DNA of 64,000 nucleotides from an uncultured Deferribacteraceae bacterium (GCA_947313855.1 CAMZNS010000017.1:1-64000), one strand, 5' to 3'. Positions 25,440-36,076 are shown, counted from the first letter of the stretch. The notes: a model not told the origin generated them from the sequence alone. Made by a program: numbers and translations.

Positions 25440-28235
25440 GTGGTTGTAGATGACAAAATATCAGACGAAAACAAACTAAACAGAGGCACATCGCAACACG
25501 CCAGAAGACGCTTACCCATTGCAAGAACTCTAACCCTAGCCATACTCGCAACACTACTGCTCAGCAACGCATACGCCATCGAACCGAAAAATATCAAAGA
25601 CGCTATCATCGGATCGCAACTATCCAACTACAACAGATACCAACCCAACACCGCAAGCCCAGAAGCAGCTTACACCATCGAAACACTCACCACCAACCTA
25701 CAAGGATACGAATCCAACTACAAAACGTACAAAGAATCACTCAGCAACCTCGTAAACGATACACCCTACATGCGTCGAAACCTTCGTGGCATCGACGACC
25801 TACGGCGAAGCATTATCGTCTCATTCCAACGAGGAAAATATGGCGAAGTTGTTAGCTCCTACAATAACGAAAACCTCAACTCCTCTCTAAACCAATACAG
25901 CGACGAACTCAGCCTACTCTACAGCATCGCACTCCTACAACAAGGATCCTACAACGCAGGCACTGCCATACTCAGCAACCTTGCACAAAAACCTGACAGC
26001 AAAGATATCACCAAACATAACTTCAACCTCATCGCACTCGATGCACTTGCACAATACGCGGTGGAAAATAACAATTTCAACCTGTTCCTCAAATCCTTCA
26101 ACCTCTACCCAAGCAAAACCTCAGACTACGCAACAGCCTCATACCTACAATACCTACTCGTAAACAGCAAATTCAACGAACTGAAAAATATCGAAAAAAA
26201 TAACCCCGAAATCAAAAAACGACTGCTGAAAAATCCAAAACTCAACGAATTCAAAACAAAAGGATACTACCTTACACAAAAATACGACAAAGTGCTAACT
26301 TACGGACGCGAATTCAACACACCAAATACATACGACATCGTACTGGATAGTGCCGCAATACTCGGAAACAAAACATACCTAGAATCATACATACTCAGAA
26401 TCCCAAATGGCAAACTAACTAACACTGCCCAAACAAAACTCGCCATCACACTCGCAGCAAACAACACCAAAAATACAACCACGCTCAACAAAAACAACGA
26501 CGCTATCCTGAAATCACTCCAAAAACAAAACCAAGACTACATGGAAATCTACACCTACTACCAATACAAATTCAACAACAACCTCAACAAAACCATCGTC
26601 AACACCATCTACAAACAAAGCTCCACTATCACACAAACATACATGGACACCGCAAACACACTAAAACTAATCTCCAAACTACAATGCACGGACGCCATAA
26701 CTTACATCAACACAAATATGCCCCGAATACCACTCGAATTAAACCTACTACTCGGCGAATGCCTACTAATCGACAACAACGAAATCGCCAAAAAATACCT
26801 CTACACATTCCTAGACAACACCAACAAACGAAACAACAACTACTGGAAAGCAAAAAGCCTACTCGCTCTCGCTCTCTTCAACAACAACGAAACAGTGGAA
26901 AGCAGCATCATCATCGACGACTGCAAAACAGACAGCTGCAACCTAGTCAGATCCTACACACAACTAAAACAACGCAAATACGTCACAGCCCTTAACACCG
27001 CTAAAACAATACACAACTCTAACCTAACAAACATAACCACAAATATTCAACTACTCAGCTTCTACGGACTAGGCAAATGCAACAACGTTATCAACATCGC
27101 CAAAAATAATACCTTCAACTCCGAAACAACATCTTACGCCATCGCTGACTGCTACCTCACACAAAATAACGAAAAACTCGGACTAAAATACCTCAACACA
27201 CACATCAAAACCAACACAACATACACCAAACTCGGAATGAAATACTTCTTCAACAAAGAAAACTACAACAAAACAATCGCTCTCGGGAACAACATCAACA
27301 GCAAACAACTCGACTCCGACATCGCACTACTACTCGGATACTCATACCACTCAATAGGGGAATACAACAACGCTTACCGATACTACAAAGCAATCGCAAC
27401 AACAAACAACTCCAACACCCCAATGGGTATCGATAGCATGATAAATATCTGGAGCAACGTTACAGCATACAACGCCACACAAGACATCACAACAATACTG
27501 CTCACAAACAAAAATATCGACAACCGAGAAGTCTACCTAATGAAAGCCGCTACACTCTTCACCAAAAGCAACCTCATCAACGAAGCATTCCAACTAGTCA
27601 ACACCCTCTTCGACGACTACTCAAAACCGGAAGCAATACGAGGTGCATATGTTGTCAGAGCCGAACTGTTCTACCAACTGCAAAACTACAACGCTTGCCT
27701 AGCTGATGTCCAAACAGGACTCTCATACAAAAAAAACGACGAAGCACCGCTACTCTACTACAACGCTCTCTGCAACGAACACATCAACCCTGAAGCAAGC
27801 CTCAAAACATACCAACAACTAAGACAATACCCCGAATTCGAATACCTCGCTAACGAAAAAGTCATAAACCTTAGCGACAACCCAAGACTACTACTCGACT
27901 CAGCAAACTACTTCGCCGACAAAGACCAAAACCTCTACAACAAAGGGATACAAAAATTCCTCCTACTTGTACCACTCTTCGAACTAGCACAAAACGTCAA
28001 CTACCTACCAGTACTCGAAAACTCCGACGACGCCAATACCAGAGCAAAAGGATACTTCCTAAGGGCACAACTCGCCGAACGAAATACAGATCACACAAAA
28101 GCAATCGCAAACTACCTACTAGCATTCTACACAACAACAGACAAAGTCAGCAAAACACAAGCAAAAGAAAACCTTATCGAAATCTACACCAAACTCGGAC
28201 TAACCGAACGTGTGGAAATCATCAACAAACTCTAA
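25440..28235 (+). CDS. Large exported helical-repeat (TPR-like) protein
   Basis: 931 residues from a GTG start that has AGGAGG 8-9 nt upstream; the start lies 18 bp after surE, so it is in the same operon. A basic head (QHARRRLPIARTLTLAILATLLLSNAYA) gives a signal peptide ending near residue 46. The rest is a solenoid of helix pairs of ~34-36 residues, e.g. ELSLLYSIALLQQGSYNAGTAILSNLAQ and DIALLLGYSYHSIGEYNNAYRYYKAIATT. The final part (ANTRAKGYFLRAQLAERNTDHTKAIANYLLAFYTT) resembles periplasmic tetratricopeptide proteins. It is extremely rich in Asn, Lys, Thr and Tyr, matching the locally A/C-rich strand. No enzymatic motif. Probably a scaffold in the periplasm. Confidence 0.75.
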   Translation: MVVDDKISDENKLNRGTSQHARRRLPIARTLTLAILATLLLSNAYAIEPKNIKDAIIGSQLSNYNRYQPNTASPEAAYTIETLTTNLQGYESNYKTYKESLSNLVNDTPYMRRNLRGIDDLRRSIIVSFQRGKYGEVVSSYNNENLNSSLNQYSDELSLLYSIALLQQGSYNAGTAILSNLAQKPDSKDITKHNFNLIALDALAQYAVENNNFNLFLKSFNLYPSKTSDYATASYLQYLLVNSKFNELKNIEKNNPEIKKRLLKNPKLNEFKTKGYYLTQKYDKVLTYGREFNTPNTYDIVLDSAAILGNKTYLESYILRIPNGKLTNTAQTKLAITLAANNTKNTTTLNKNNDAILKSLQKQNQDYMEIYTYYQYKFNNNLNKTIVNTIYKQSSTITQTYMDTANTLKLISKLQCTDAITYINTNMPRIPLELNLLLGECLLIDNNEIAKKYLYTFLDNTNKRNNNYWKAKSLLALALFNNNETVESSIIIDDCKTDSCNLVRSYTQLKQRKYVTALNTAKTIHNSNLTNITTNIQLLSFYGLGKCNNVINIAKNNTFNSETTSYAIADCYLTQNNEKLGLKYLNTHIKTNTTYTKLGMKYFFNKENYNKTIALGNNINSKQLDSDIALLLGYSYHSIGEYNNAYRYYKAIATTNNSNTPMGIDSMINIWSNVTAYNATQDITTILLTNKNIDNREVYLMKAATLFTKSNLINEAFQLVNTLFDDYSKPEAIRGAYVVRAELFYQLQNYNACLADVQTGLSYKKNDEAPLLYYNALCNEHINPEASLKTYQQLRQYPEFEYLANEKVINLSDNPRLLLDSANYFADKDQNLYNKGIQKFLLLVPLFELAQNVNYLPVLENSDDANTRAKGYFLRAQLAERNTDHTKAIANYLLAFYTTTDKVSKTQAKENLIEIYTKLGLTERVEIINKL

Positions 28236-28259
28236 AAATAAACGGCAAAAATAACTCAA

Positions 28260-29606
28260 CTACGTAATCTCGCGTACCCAACGACCACGCCACAAATATA
28301 ACGTGTAAAACACCGATACCAAACCAAACGCCAACAACTCAGCCAAATACAAACTCGACAAACCCATCCGAAACACATACAAAAATAGGAACATCATAGG
28401 CAAAACCAAAAACCACTGACGTACAATATTCACAACCATAACAATAAACGTATTACCAGCACCCGTAACCACATTACGCATCAGTACCAAATAATTTACA
28501 AAAAACTGATTCAATGCCAAAAGAACCAAGGGGGCCGTTGCAAGAGACATTAACCCCGCATCAGAAGTGAAAATACCAACCAACTGACGCTGAAACAACA
28601 GCAACACAACCATCGTAATAATACTCCACGTCGTAATCATAATAATGGAAACACGCAAAACATCACGAACTCGCTCTCTGTTGCCAGCACCAAGTGCATG
28701 GCTAATAAACACCGACGCAACCAACGCAAATCCGAACGACGGCATCGCTGAAAAACCCTTCATACTAGCCAAAATCGGCACAAGGGCGATACTACTCGTC
28801 CCCAATGTCGCAACCATAAACGACACAACCACCGCTGAACCCTCAGTAAACATATCCGTTGTTGCCGTTGGAGTACCATACCTACCTATTTGCAAAAATA
28901 AACGGGGCGAAAAATGGAAATCACCAAAAAAACTCAACCGCAAAGACGACCTGCTCACAAATAATAAATAAAAAAATATGGAAGCACTCATACTACGACT
29001 AATCAATGTCGACAACGCTACACCATTCACCCCCATCTCAGGGAACAACCACCAACCAACAATAAATACATAGTTCAACACAATATTCAGAACCACCGTA
29101 ACAATGGTCAGATTCATGGATATCATGGTGTTGCCCAAGGAACGAAAGATAAAACCACCCGCAAACGCTATCCCCATCGGTATCACAGAGTATGATACAA
29201 TCTTCGAATATGAAATGAAATTATCTCGCACCTCACCCTCAAATCCGTACAAAGAAGCGATACTGCCCAATGAAAAATGGAGCACCGAAATAACAAAAAT
29301 GGAGATACCAATATTAATGGCAATGGTGTGGAGGGCAACCAGACGGAAACCTTCACGGTTTTGAGAACCATGATGACGACCCATAATCGCCATGGCACCG
29401 TGGTTGAATGAAAATAGTGTGAGTGCTGCCGAAAGAACAATGTTCGAATAACCAACTGCCGCCAACGCCTCAACACCTATCATGCGACCAACCATGATCG
29501 TGTCTGTCATACCCGTCATCACACGCAAAGTCATGGCAATAATCGACGGAACCGCCGCCACAAACATCAACCACCCCAACGACTGCCGCATCCCAAACCT
29601 AAACAT
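28260..29606 (-). CDS. MATE-family multidrug/metabolite efflux protein
   Basis: Inner-membrane Na+ or H+ antiporter of the NorM/DinF type with 12 predicted segments in two halves (first half from VAAVPSIIAMTLRVMTGMTDTIMVGRMIGVEALAAVGYSN, second from PTATTDMFTEGSAVVVSFMVATLG). MTDTIMVGRMIGVEALAAVG is a standard MATE opening, and ISHALGAGN is the conserved loop of the second half. 448 residues is typical. It follows the second MATE gene by 28 bp, so they form an operon and may act as a pair. It ends 24 bp from the oppositely oriented repeat-protein gene. Substrate not predictable. Confidence 0.92.
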   Translation of the reverse strand: MFRFGMRQSLGWLMFVAAVPSIIAMTLRVMTGMTDTIMVGRMIGVEALAAVGYSNIVLSAALTLFSFNHGAMAIMGRHHGSQNREGFRLVALHTIAINIGISIFVISVLHFSLGSIASLYGFEGEVRDNFISYSKIVSYSVIPMGIAFAGGFIFRSLGNTMISMNLTIVTVVLNIVLNYVFIVGWWLFPEMGVNGVALSTLISRSMSASIFFYLLFVSRSSLRLSFFGDFHFSPRLFLQIGRYGTPTATTDMFTEGSAVVVSFMVATLGTSSIALVPILASMKGFSAMPSFGFALVASVFISHALGAGNRERVRDVLRVSIIMITTWSIITMVVLLLFQRQLVGIFTSDAGLMSLATAPLVLLALNQFFVNYLVLMRNVVTGAGNTFIVMVVNIVRQWFLVLPMMFLFLYVFRMGLSSLYLAELLAFGLVSVFYTLYLWRGRWVREIT

Positions 29607-29634
29607 AAAACCCCAGACATAAACCCGAAAGGTC

Positions 29635-31014
29635 TTACCGAATCTTTACTCGCAACCAACTACCACGCCTGAAATAAACATACAAAATCACCGCAAAGAC
29701 ACCAAAACCGAAAAACTCACCAATATAAAACGCCTCCAAACCCAAGTCAAACGTGGACGCAACAATACCTGTTACTGGCAACACGAAAACCCACTGGCGA
29801 AGAGTTGTCGTCAACATCACAACCTTGGTCGCACCTGAACCGCGAATAAAACCTGTCATCAAAATCACATAAATCAACAAAGGCTGATTAATCGCGAAAA
29901 TCAACACCGGTATCCTAGCCGCTGCCAAAACTTCAGCATCAGAGGTGTACACCAACAAAATATAACTACCAGCAAACAAAAACAAGACGGTCATCAATAG
30001 TCCCCACGTAATCGCATAAACACTAGCTATACGACCAACCAACACCGCACGCTGACTGTCACCCGCACCCAAAGACTGACCACACAACGCCGCCGACGCT
30101 ATGGCCAAACCAACACCCGGCATAAACGATAACGACTCAATATTCAACAACATAGGCAAAGCCGCTTCCGAAGCTGTCTCAAGGTGGATTGCCAACATCA
30201 CCAACAAAACATTAATCGACAAATTCACCATGAACTCCTCAGCAATAGTCGGTACCCCCAAACGCAACACCTGACCACTAATACCACGTGTCGGACGCAT
30301 CAAACGAACCTTTATACGAGTAACACCCTTATGAACAAAAAATATGTACAAATATGCTGACGCCTCCAAATACCTAGCCAAAACAGTGGCAATAGCAGCA
30401 CCCTTAACACCCAACTCTGGAAAAAACCAAAAACCCGTTATCAAAACATAGTTACCAACAATATTGAACGCAATAGCAACAACAGCAATCTGCATGGGCA
30501 ACTTAGTATTACCCAATGCACGCAAGGTTATCGCACCTGAAAATAGTATGAAAAATGCCGGAATCGACAACAAAACAATGTAAACATAAGAAAGATACAG
30601 AGACTCAACAACAGGCTCAAAACGATAAAGCATCACCAAAACAGATATAATCGGAAGCAACACCAATACCAAAAGAATAGAAGCAAATATATTGAGACTG
30701 AAATTCTCCGAAATAACGCGACGAAGCTTAACCAACTTGCCTCCACCGTAGTAACGTGCAATAATCGCCGCCGCACCGTAATTGAAACCGATAACAGTAA
30801 ACATGGACGTGTACATCAACAAGTTCGCATAACCACTAGCCGACAACGCCTCCTTACCCAAAAACTGACCTATCATTACAACGTCAACAAAACTTATAAG
30901 CGTACGCAACAACATGTCAGCAACGGCTGGAGCAGCCATCAGCAATACTGTTTTCGACAGCTGGGGATTCTCACGAATTACGCGGGGGCGGGGGATATGT
31001 CTTGTCCAAATCAT
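29635..31014 (-). CDS. MATE-family efflux protein, upstream copy
   Basis: Second MATE protein, 459 residues. The opening LMAAPAVADMLLRTLISFVDVVMIGQFLGKEALSASGYAN and the mid-protein ALCGQSLGAGD match the neighbour's topology, though only part of the sequence is alike, so this is an old duplication. The ATG at 31014 has AGGAG 6 nt upstream. First gene of the pair; no strong promoter or regulator is seen in the 264 bp before it. Confidence 0.92.
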   Translation of the reverse strand: MIWTRHIPRPRVIRENPQLSKTVLLMAAPAVADMLLRTLISFVDVVMIGQFLGKEALSASGYANLLMYTSMFTVIGFNYGAAAIIARYYGGGKLVKLRRVISENFSLNIFASILLVLVLLPIISVLVMLYRFEPVVESLYLSYVYIVLLSIPAFFILFSGAITLRALGNTKLPMQIAVVAIAFNIVGNYVLITGFWFFPELGVKGAAIATVLARYLEASAYLYIFFVHKGVTRIKVRLMRPTRGISGQVLRLGVPTIAEEFMVNLSINVLLVMLAIHLETASEAALPMLLNIESLSFMPGVGLAIASAALCGQSLGAGDSQRAVLVGRIASVYAITWGLLMTVLFLFAGSYILLVYTSDAEVLAAARIPVLIFAINQPLLIYVILMTGFIRGSGATKVVMLTTTLRQWVFVLPVTGIVASTFDLGLEAFYIGEFFGFGVFAVILYVYFRRGSWLRVKIR

Positions 31015-31188
31015 GGCATCTCCTACAAAATTGTTGAGCTACGGTGGGAGTGCTCGAACCTAAATAAAATAATGTTTTTATAAATACAAACAGAACCTAT
31101 CCTAGTGTTATAAACCTAAAAAATTGTTATTGCAAGAGAAATTAACAACCAAAACAGCAACCACTCACAAAATAATATAGCTCAATAT

Positions 31189-31229
31189 AAAAGGGGGCAG
31201 GCTTTTCACAGCACTACCCCCCCCCTTTT
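31189..31229 (-). terminator. Terminator of the PFOR gene
   Basis: Minus strand AAAAGGGGGGGGG ... CCCCCTTTT: a G/C stem about 50 bp after the PFOR stop with T4 at the end. On the other strand it also ends in TTTT, so it could act both ways. Confidence 0.8.
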
Positions 31230-31278
31230 CGTCGCAACCATTATTTACTCATAGTAAACAAACGACACTCTAAACCCA

Positions 31279-34200
31279 TTACTTGCCTTCAGGTGAATCC
31301 GCTGACTCACCTTGAGCTTTATACAAAGCTGACAAATCTTTCAGGTACTGGAAGCGATCCTTGTAATGCTTGTCCGCAACATCTGTCAGTGCGTCAAAAC
31401 TGTCTTTGTGCTTCTTAGCCGTTGTGCGGAACCTGTTCTCCATGGCGAAAAACTCACTAACATGCTTTTTGCCCAAACGGGAATCCAGTTGCAGTGGCGA
31501 CTTCTTGCTACCAATCAAACGTGGGTCAAACCTAAACAGTGGCCAGTAACCTGTTTCGATGGCAACCTTCTGGTGCTCAACACCTTTAGACATGTCGATA
31601 CCGTGCTCGATACATGTGGAGTAAGCGATAATCAGGGATGGTCCGTCGTATGCTTCTGCTTCGAGCATAGCTTTGAGCAGCTGAGTGGAGTTCGCAAGTG
31701 AAACATAAGCAACATACACATGACCGTAAGTCATCATCATCATACCTAGGTTCTTCTTGAACGAAACCTTACCATCAGCGGCAAACTTGGCTGTTGCACC
31801 GAACGGTGTGGATTTGGAGGCTTGACCACCAGTATTGGAGTACACTTCTGTGTCCATTACTAGTACGTTGAAGTTTTCGGATGTGGAGAAGATGTGATCG
31901 AGTCCGCCGTAACCGATATCGTATGCCCATCCGTCGCCTCCGAGCATCCAGAACGATTTCCGCACAAGGAAGTCGGTGAGTGAGAGCAGGTTTGTTGCCT
32001 CTTCAGTGTTGAGCTTTTCTAGAATGGTACGTAATTCGCTCACACGTTTGCGTTGTTGTGCGATGTCGTCGCTGGAGTCTTGTTTTGCGTTGGCGATTGC
32101 GTCGCAAAGTTCGTCATTGCCGATGGAGCTCCTTAGTGCATGGAGGCAACGTAGAGCATCTTTGCCCATGGTGTCCACGGTAATTTTCATGCCGAAACCG
32201 AACTCAGCATTGTCTTCGAACAGTGAGTTGCCCCACGATGGTCCGTACCCTTCAGAGTTGCATGTGTAGGGCGATGTGGGTAGGTTTCCGCCGTAAATGG
32301 ATGAGCACCCTGTTGCGTTGGCAATCATTAGTCTGTCGCCGAATAGTTGTGTGAGTAGTTTGACGTACGGAGTTTCGCCACAACCGGCACAAGCACCTGA
32401 TGCAAACTCGAATAGTGGTGTTTTGAGCTGAGAGCCTTTGACCGAAGCGAGGTTGATGAGCTCAGCCGGTGGCTCGCTTAGTGTTAGGAAGAAGTCGAAG
32501 TTTTCTGTTTCTTCCTCTTTGTGCTCAATGGGGCTAGCCATGTTGATGGCTTTGCGTGTTGGATCGGTTTTGCTTGTTACGGGGCAAGCTTCGATACAGA
32601 GGTTGCACCCTGTGCAGTCCAGTGGCGACACTTGCACGGTGTAGGACATGTTGTCGAACCCTTTGCCTTTCGCCTTGAGCGACTTAAATTTTGATGGTGC
32701 CCCTTCGAGTTCGTCGTTGGAGTATGCTTTTGTGCGTATTGCGGCATGTGGGCAGATGAATGAGCAGTCACCACATTGGATGCATAGTTCTTCGTCCCAA
32801 ATTGGTATTTGCATTGCGATATCGCGTTTTTCTAGTTTGGATGTACCGGTGGGGTATTTGCCGTCGAGAGGTAGTGCTGACATTGCTAGCTCTTCCCCCC
32901 TTTCGGAGACAAGGTAGGCTGTTGTTTCGCGGATAAATTTGTCATCGCTACCGGAGGCATGTGCGTTTAGTGCGAACGCTATTTCGGCGTGTTGTTCTAG
33001 ATCTGCTTGGCTTTTGTTTAGAGTGTAGTCCACCTCTTCCAGCCTGTCGCGTCCTTGGTCAACAGCCTGCATGTTCATGTCTACGACTTTGTCGCCGAAT
33101 TTGCCATACGCTTTGCGTGCCATGTCCTTCATGTATTCCACGCTTTTTTCGAATTCGAATCCTAGCCCTTTGGAAGCGAGTTTGAAGTATGCTGTTTGTA
33201 GCACAAGGTTGTATCGGCGTTTGAGCCCGATATCCCTACCGATACCCACGGCGTCGATTACGTAGAACTTGAGGTTTTTTGATACAATCTGTCTACGCAC
33301 TGTTTGTGGTAGGTGATTCCAGACGGTTGCGGCATCGTATTCGGAGTTGAGTAGGAATGTTCCGTTGTCTTTGATATTTTTGAGCATGTCGTAAAGTTCG
33401 AGGTATTCGAATTTGTGGCACGCAACGAAGTCTGCACGGGTAATGAGGTATGGACGTCGGATAGGTTTGTCGGAGAAGCGTAGGTGTGATATTGTTACGC
33501 CACCAGCTTTTTTGGAGTCGTAGGAGAAGTATGCTTGGATAAATTTGTCTGTATTTTCGCCCACGATTTTTGCTGTGGATTTGTTGGCGGAAACAGTACC
33601 ATCGGAGCCGAAGCCGTAAAACATTGCTGAGTAGGATGATTCGTTACTAATGTCCCAGTTTTTGTCGTAATCGATGGAGGTGTGCCCAACATCGTCGTGT
33701 ATTCCGACGGTGAATGATGATTTCGGTTTGGATGCGGCAAGGTTGTCGTACACCGCCTTGACCATTGATGGGAGGAAGTTGTGCGAGCCTAGTCCGTAAC
33801 GTCCGCCGATAATGTACGGTGTTTGCAGGTTGGCAAATTCATCGTACTCGCGAGCACGGTTGTATGCTGAAACAACATCGAGGAATAAGGGTTCGCCAAC
33901 GGAACCGCTCTCCTTGGTTCTGTCCATCACCGAGATACGTTTGACCGATTTAGGCACAGCCTTGAGGAATGCTTCCATGGGGAACGGTCTGTACAGGCGA
34001 ACAAGAAGAACGCCCACTTTGTAGCCATGCACAGCGTTTAGCTCATCAACAACCTCTTTGAATAGGTCGAAAGCGGAGCCCATTATGACAACAATATCTT
34101 CCGCATCAGGGGCACCGTGGTACTCTACAACGCCGTATTTGCGTCCTGTAATCTTTTCGAATTTGTCCATTTCGGTTTGCATAACGTCAGCCATAGCATC

Positions 34201-34917
34201 GTAGACAACGTTTGCACGTTCACGTCCGGCGAAGTATATGTCGGGGTTTTGTGCAGTACCAACAACGTGCGGATTTTCGGGACGAAGACCAGCAGCACGA
34301 TGACGACGTACAGCAGAGTCGTCGATCATGGCACGCATGTCGTCGTGGCTTAGCTCTTCAACTTTTTGTATCTCGTGGGAGGTACGGAAGCCGTCGAAGA
34401 AGTGGATAACAGGGATGCGATTGATTAGGGTGGAGCTGTGGGCGATGAGAGCCATGTCCATAGCCTCTTGCGGGTTGCTAGAGTTGAGCATAGCCCAACC
34501 AACTTGCCTTGCCGCCATAACGTCTTGGTGGTCGCCAAAGATAGACAGAGCATGTGTTGCGATGGCTCTGCTTGCAACGTGAAACACGGCGGGTGTTAGC
34601 TCTCCAGCAATTTTGAACATATTTGGGAGCATGAGAAGTAACCCTTGGGATGATGTAAATGTTGTGGATAGTGCTCCAGCCTGTAGGGCACCGTGAACAG
34701 CACCAGCAGCACCAGCCTCAGACTGCATCTCCACAACTCGAGGCACACTGCCCCAAATATTTTTGTTGCCAGCGGCACTCCTAGCGTCAGCATCTTCAGA
34801 CATTGAAGAAGACGGTGTAATGGGGTAGATAGCAATTACTTCTGTTAGCGAATGGGCAACATAAGATACCGCAGCATTGGCATCTATGTTTAGCGTACGC
34901 CTTTTTGTAGTCGACAT
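31279..34917 (-). CDS. nifJ: Pyruvate:ferredoxin (flavodoxin) oxidoreductase, single-chain
   Basis: Cytoplasmic oxygen-sensitive enzyme: pyruvate + CoA + oxidised ferredoxin gives acetyl-CoA + CO2. From the ATG at 34917 (GGAGG upstream) it has 1212 residues, the length of one-chain PFORs. Order is AVIAIYPITPSSSM (pyruvate domain), gamma domain, ferredoxin domain with CIQCGDCSFICPHAA and CTGCNLCIEACPV, then the TPP domain with CAGCGETPY, ATGCSSIYGG and GGDGWAYDIGYGGLDHIF. C-terminal STCIEHGIDMSKG is the usual late CxxH segment. The frame stays open for 63 codons upstream, but that part lies in repeat-bearing leader DNA and is not conserved. Central to fermentation of pyruvate made from serine, alanine and sugars here. 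Confidence 0.96.
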   Translation of the reverse strand: MSTTKRRTLNIDANAAVSYVAHSLTEVIAIYPITPSSSMSEDADARSAAGNKNIWGSVPRVVEMQSEAGAAGAVHGALQAGALSTTFTSSQGLLLMLPNMFKIAGELTPAVFHVASRAIATHALSIFGDHQDVMAARQVGWAMLNSSNPQEAMDMALIAHSSTLINRIPVIHFFDGFRTSHEIQKVEELSHDDMRAMIDDSAVRRHRAAGLRPENPHVVGTAQNPDIYFAGRERANVVYDAMADVMQTEMDKFEKITGRKYGVVEYHGAPDAEDIVVIMGSAFDLFKEVVDELNAVHGYKVGVLLVRLYRPFPMEAFLKAVPKSVKRISVMDRTKESGSVGEPLFLDVVSAYNRAREYDEFANLQTPYIIGGRYGLGSHNFLPSMVKAVYDNLAASKPKSSFTVGIHDDVGHTSIDYDKNWDISNESSYSAMFYGFGSDGTVSANKSTAKIVGENTDKFIQAYFSYDSKKAGGVTISHLRFSDKPIRRPYLITRADFVACHKFEYLELYDMLKNIKDNGTFLLNSEYDAATVWNHLPQTVRRQIVSKNLKFYVIDAVGIGRDIGLKRRYNLVLQTAYFKLASKGLGFEFEKSVEYMKDMARKAYGKFGDKVVDMNMQAVDQGRDRLEEVDYTLNKSQADLEQHAEIAFALNAHASGSDDKFIRETTAYLVSERGEELAMSALPLDGKYPTGTSKLEKRDIAMQIPIWDEELCIQCGDCSFICPHAAIRTKAYSNDELEGAPSKFKSLKAKGKGFDNMSYTVQVSPLDCTGCNLCIEACPVTSKTDPTRKAINMASPIEHKEEETENFDFFLTLSEPPAELINLASVKGSQLKTPLFEFASGACAGCGETPYVKLLTQLFGDRLMIANATGCSSIYGGNLPTSPYTCNSEGYGPSWGNSLFEDNAEFGFGMKITVDTMGKDALRCLHALRSSIGNDELCDAIANAKQDSSDDIAQQRKRVSELRTILEKLNTEEATNLLSLTDFLVRKSFWMLGGDGWAYDIGYGGLDHIFSTSENFNVLVMDTEVYSNTGGQASKSTPFGATAKFAADGKVSFKKNLGMMMMTYGHVYVAYVSLANSTQLLKAMLEAEAYDGPSLIIAYSTCIEHGIDMSKGVEHQKVAIETGYWPLFRFDPRLIGSKKSPLQLDSRLGKKHVSEFFAMENRFRTTAKKHKDSFDALTDVADKHYKDRFQYLKDLSALYKAQGESADSPEGK

Positions 34918-34980
34918 AGTATTCCTCCAAGGGTGTTTAATATTTAATATTTCTAATGTAAGGTGTGTATTTTGGTTAAT

Positions 34981-35026
34981 TCGTGTGCACTGTTGTTCGT
35001 GTGCACTGTTGTTCGTGTGCACACAC
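34981..35026. repeat. 16-bp repeat in the PFOR leader
   Basis: GTTCGTGTGCACTGTT repeated about 2.5 times, ending in a GTGTGCACAC palindrome, 64-109 bp upstream of the PFOR start. The remaining DNA of 34918-35290 holds no gene. Confidence 0.85.
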
Positions 35027-35126
35027 GAGTAAACTTTCACCTGCGTGCGGGTACCACAAACATGCATTGCAATTGTAACACAAGAAAACGCTCCTTTCAA
35101 TAACATAAATAGGTTTTCACAATATA

Positions 35127-35158
35127 ATTATACAACTGCCTAATTATTTCGGCGTCAA
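35127..35158 (-). promoter_or_regulatory. Weak candidate PFOR promoter
   Basis: Minus-strand TATAAT preceded by TTGACG with a 20-bp spacer, longer than ideal. It would give a leader of ~200 nt containing the 16-bp repeats. Confidence 0.3.
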
Positions 35159-35279
35159 CCGCTAATAACCAATGTTCGTAAGCTTTCAGGCAACATCATC
35201 AAAGGGCACTACTTTGTCGCGTTATTTGATATTTGTCCCTGAACATAAAAATAGTATGGTAATATTTGTATCTATATTT

Positions 35280-35285
35280 TATAAT
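35280..35285 (+). promoter_or_regulatory. -10 element abutting mlaE; possible leaderless start
   Basis: A perfect TATAAT lies 5 bp before the mlaE ATG and no Shine-Dalgarno sequence is present. If used, transcription would start at or beside the ATG itself. The -35 region (TGGTAA) is poor. Confidence 0.35.
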
Positions 35286-35290
35286 GGATT

Positions 35291-36076
35291 ATGAAAATCA
35301 GACAGCATATTCACGGAATCATCTACTCCACTGGACAGGTTGCAACACAACAGTACACCTACCTTGCAATGTGCCTCTACCTCGCCAGCCTATCAACATA
35401 CCACGCCCTAACCCTCTCGTTTTTAAGAGGACACTCCCTCACCGTGCTCCGAGGAGCCCTATACCTTTACGGTGCAAGTGCCACCATGTCTACCATCATC
35501 ATCGGACTCATACTCTCATTCAGCATCTCATACCTTGTAGCACTCACCCTCAATATCGAACCCAACTACGCCACAATACTCATTAACGACGTAATCCTCA
35601 TGGGGATAATCCCCACAGGGATATCCATCCTCTTTGCCCTAAAATACTCCTCCCGACTCTACCACTCCATACGACAAATGTCCTCAAAGGGCGAATTCCG
35701 AACCATGCTAGCACTCGACATCAGCCCATACCGACTCATCTTTGCACCACAAATTCTCGCAGGCATACTCACCGTTGTCGCACAATCCATTACCATGGCC
35801 TTCATATCCGTTGTCGTAATGAACATCATGGTGCCCTCCATTGCCGGTGTCACAAAGGAATACTTCAACTTCATACTACTTAGCTCCATCAATCCTAGCG
35901 ATATTGTACAGTTCCTCGCAATATGCACCACCATGGGGCTTGCACTCACAGTATTCCCCATTCAAGCCGCATACGCCGTGTCCGACTCCTTCAACAGAAC
36001 CGAAAGCTTCTACATCGCCATGATGAGCATCTTCTACTCCCTAATCATAATCAACGTTGCGGGGGCCATCCTATGA
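35291..36076 (+). CDS. mlaE: MlaE-family ABC permease
   Basis: Inner-membrane permease of the Mla/MCE phospholipid transport system, 261 residues. Five to six hydrophobic segments are seen, including SATMSTIIIGLILSFSISYLV, IIPTGISILFALKYSSRL and MGLALTVFPIQAAYAVS. The MlaE hallmarks are reduced: the usual EQ..A...G...P and GTM.V.EQ.DAL blocks are only faintly visible (SSKGEFRTMLALDISPYRLIFAPQILA). The family is supported by the A...P.....P.l......V domain and by the MCE protein two genes on. The last codons overlap the next gene (ATGA). Confidence 0.8.
   Translation: MKIRQHIHGIIYSTGQVATQQYTYLAMCLYLASLSTYHALTLSFLRGHSLTVLRGALYLYGASATMSTIIIGLILSFSISYLVALTLNIEPNYATILINDVILMGIIPTGISILFALKYSSRLYHSIRQMSSKGEFRTMLALDISPYRLIFAPQILAGILTVVAQSITMAFISVVVMNIMVPSIAGVTKEYFNFILLSSINPSDIVQFLAICTTMGLALTVFPIQAAYAVSDSFNRTESFYIAMMSIFYSLIIINVAGAIL

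Noticed and set aside
28260-31014. Recent duplication of the two MATE genes
   Set aside because: The two proteins share layout but differ through most of their sequence, so the duplication is old or they were acquired separately.
34918-35106. Extended 63-residue N-terminus of PFOR
   Set aside because: It covers the repeat-bearing leader, lacks similarity to PFOR, and a GGAGG site fits the ATG at 34917.
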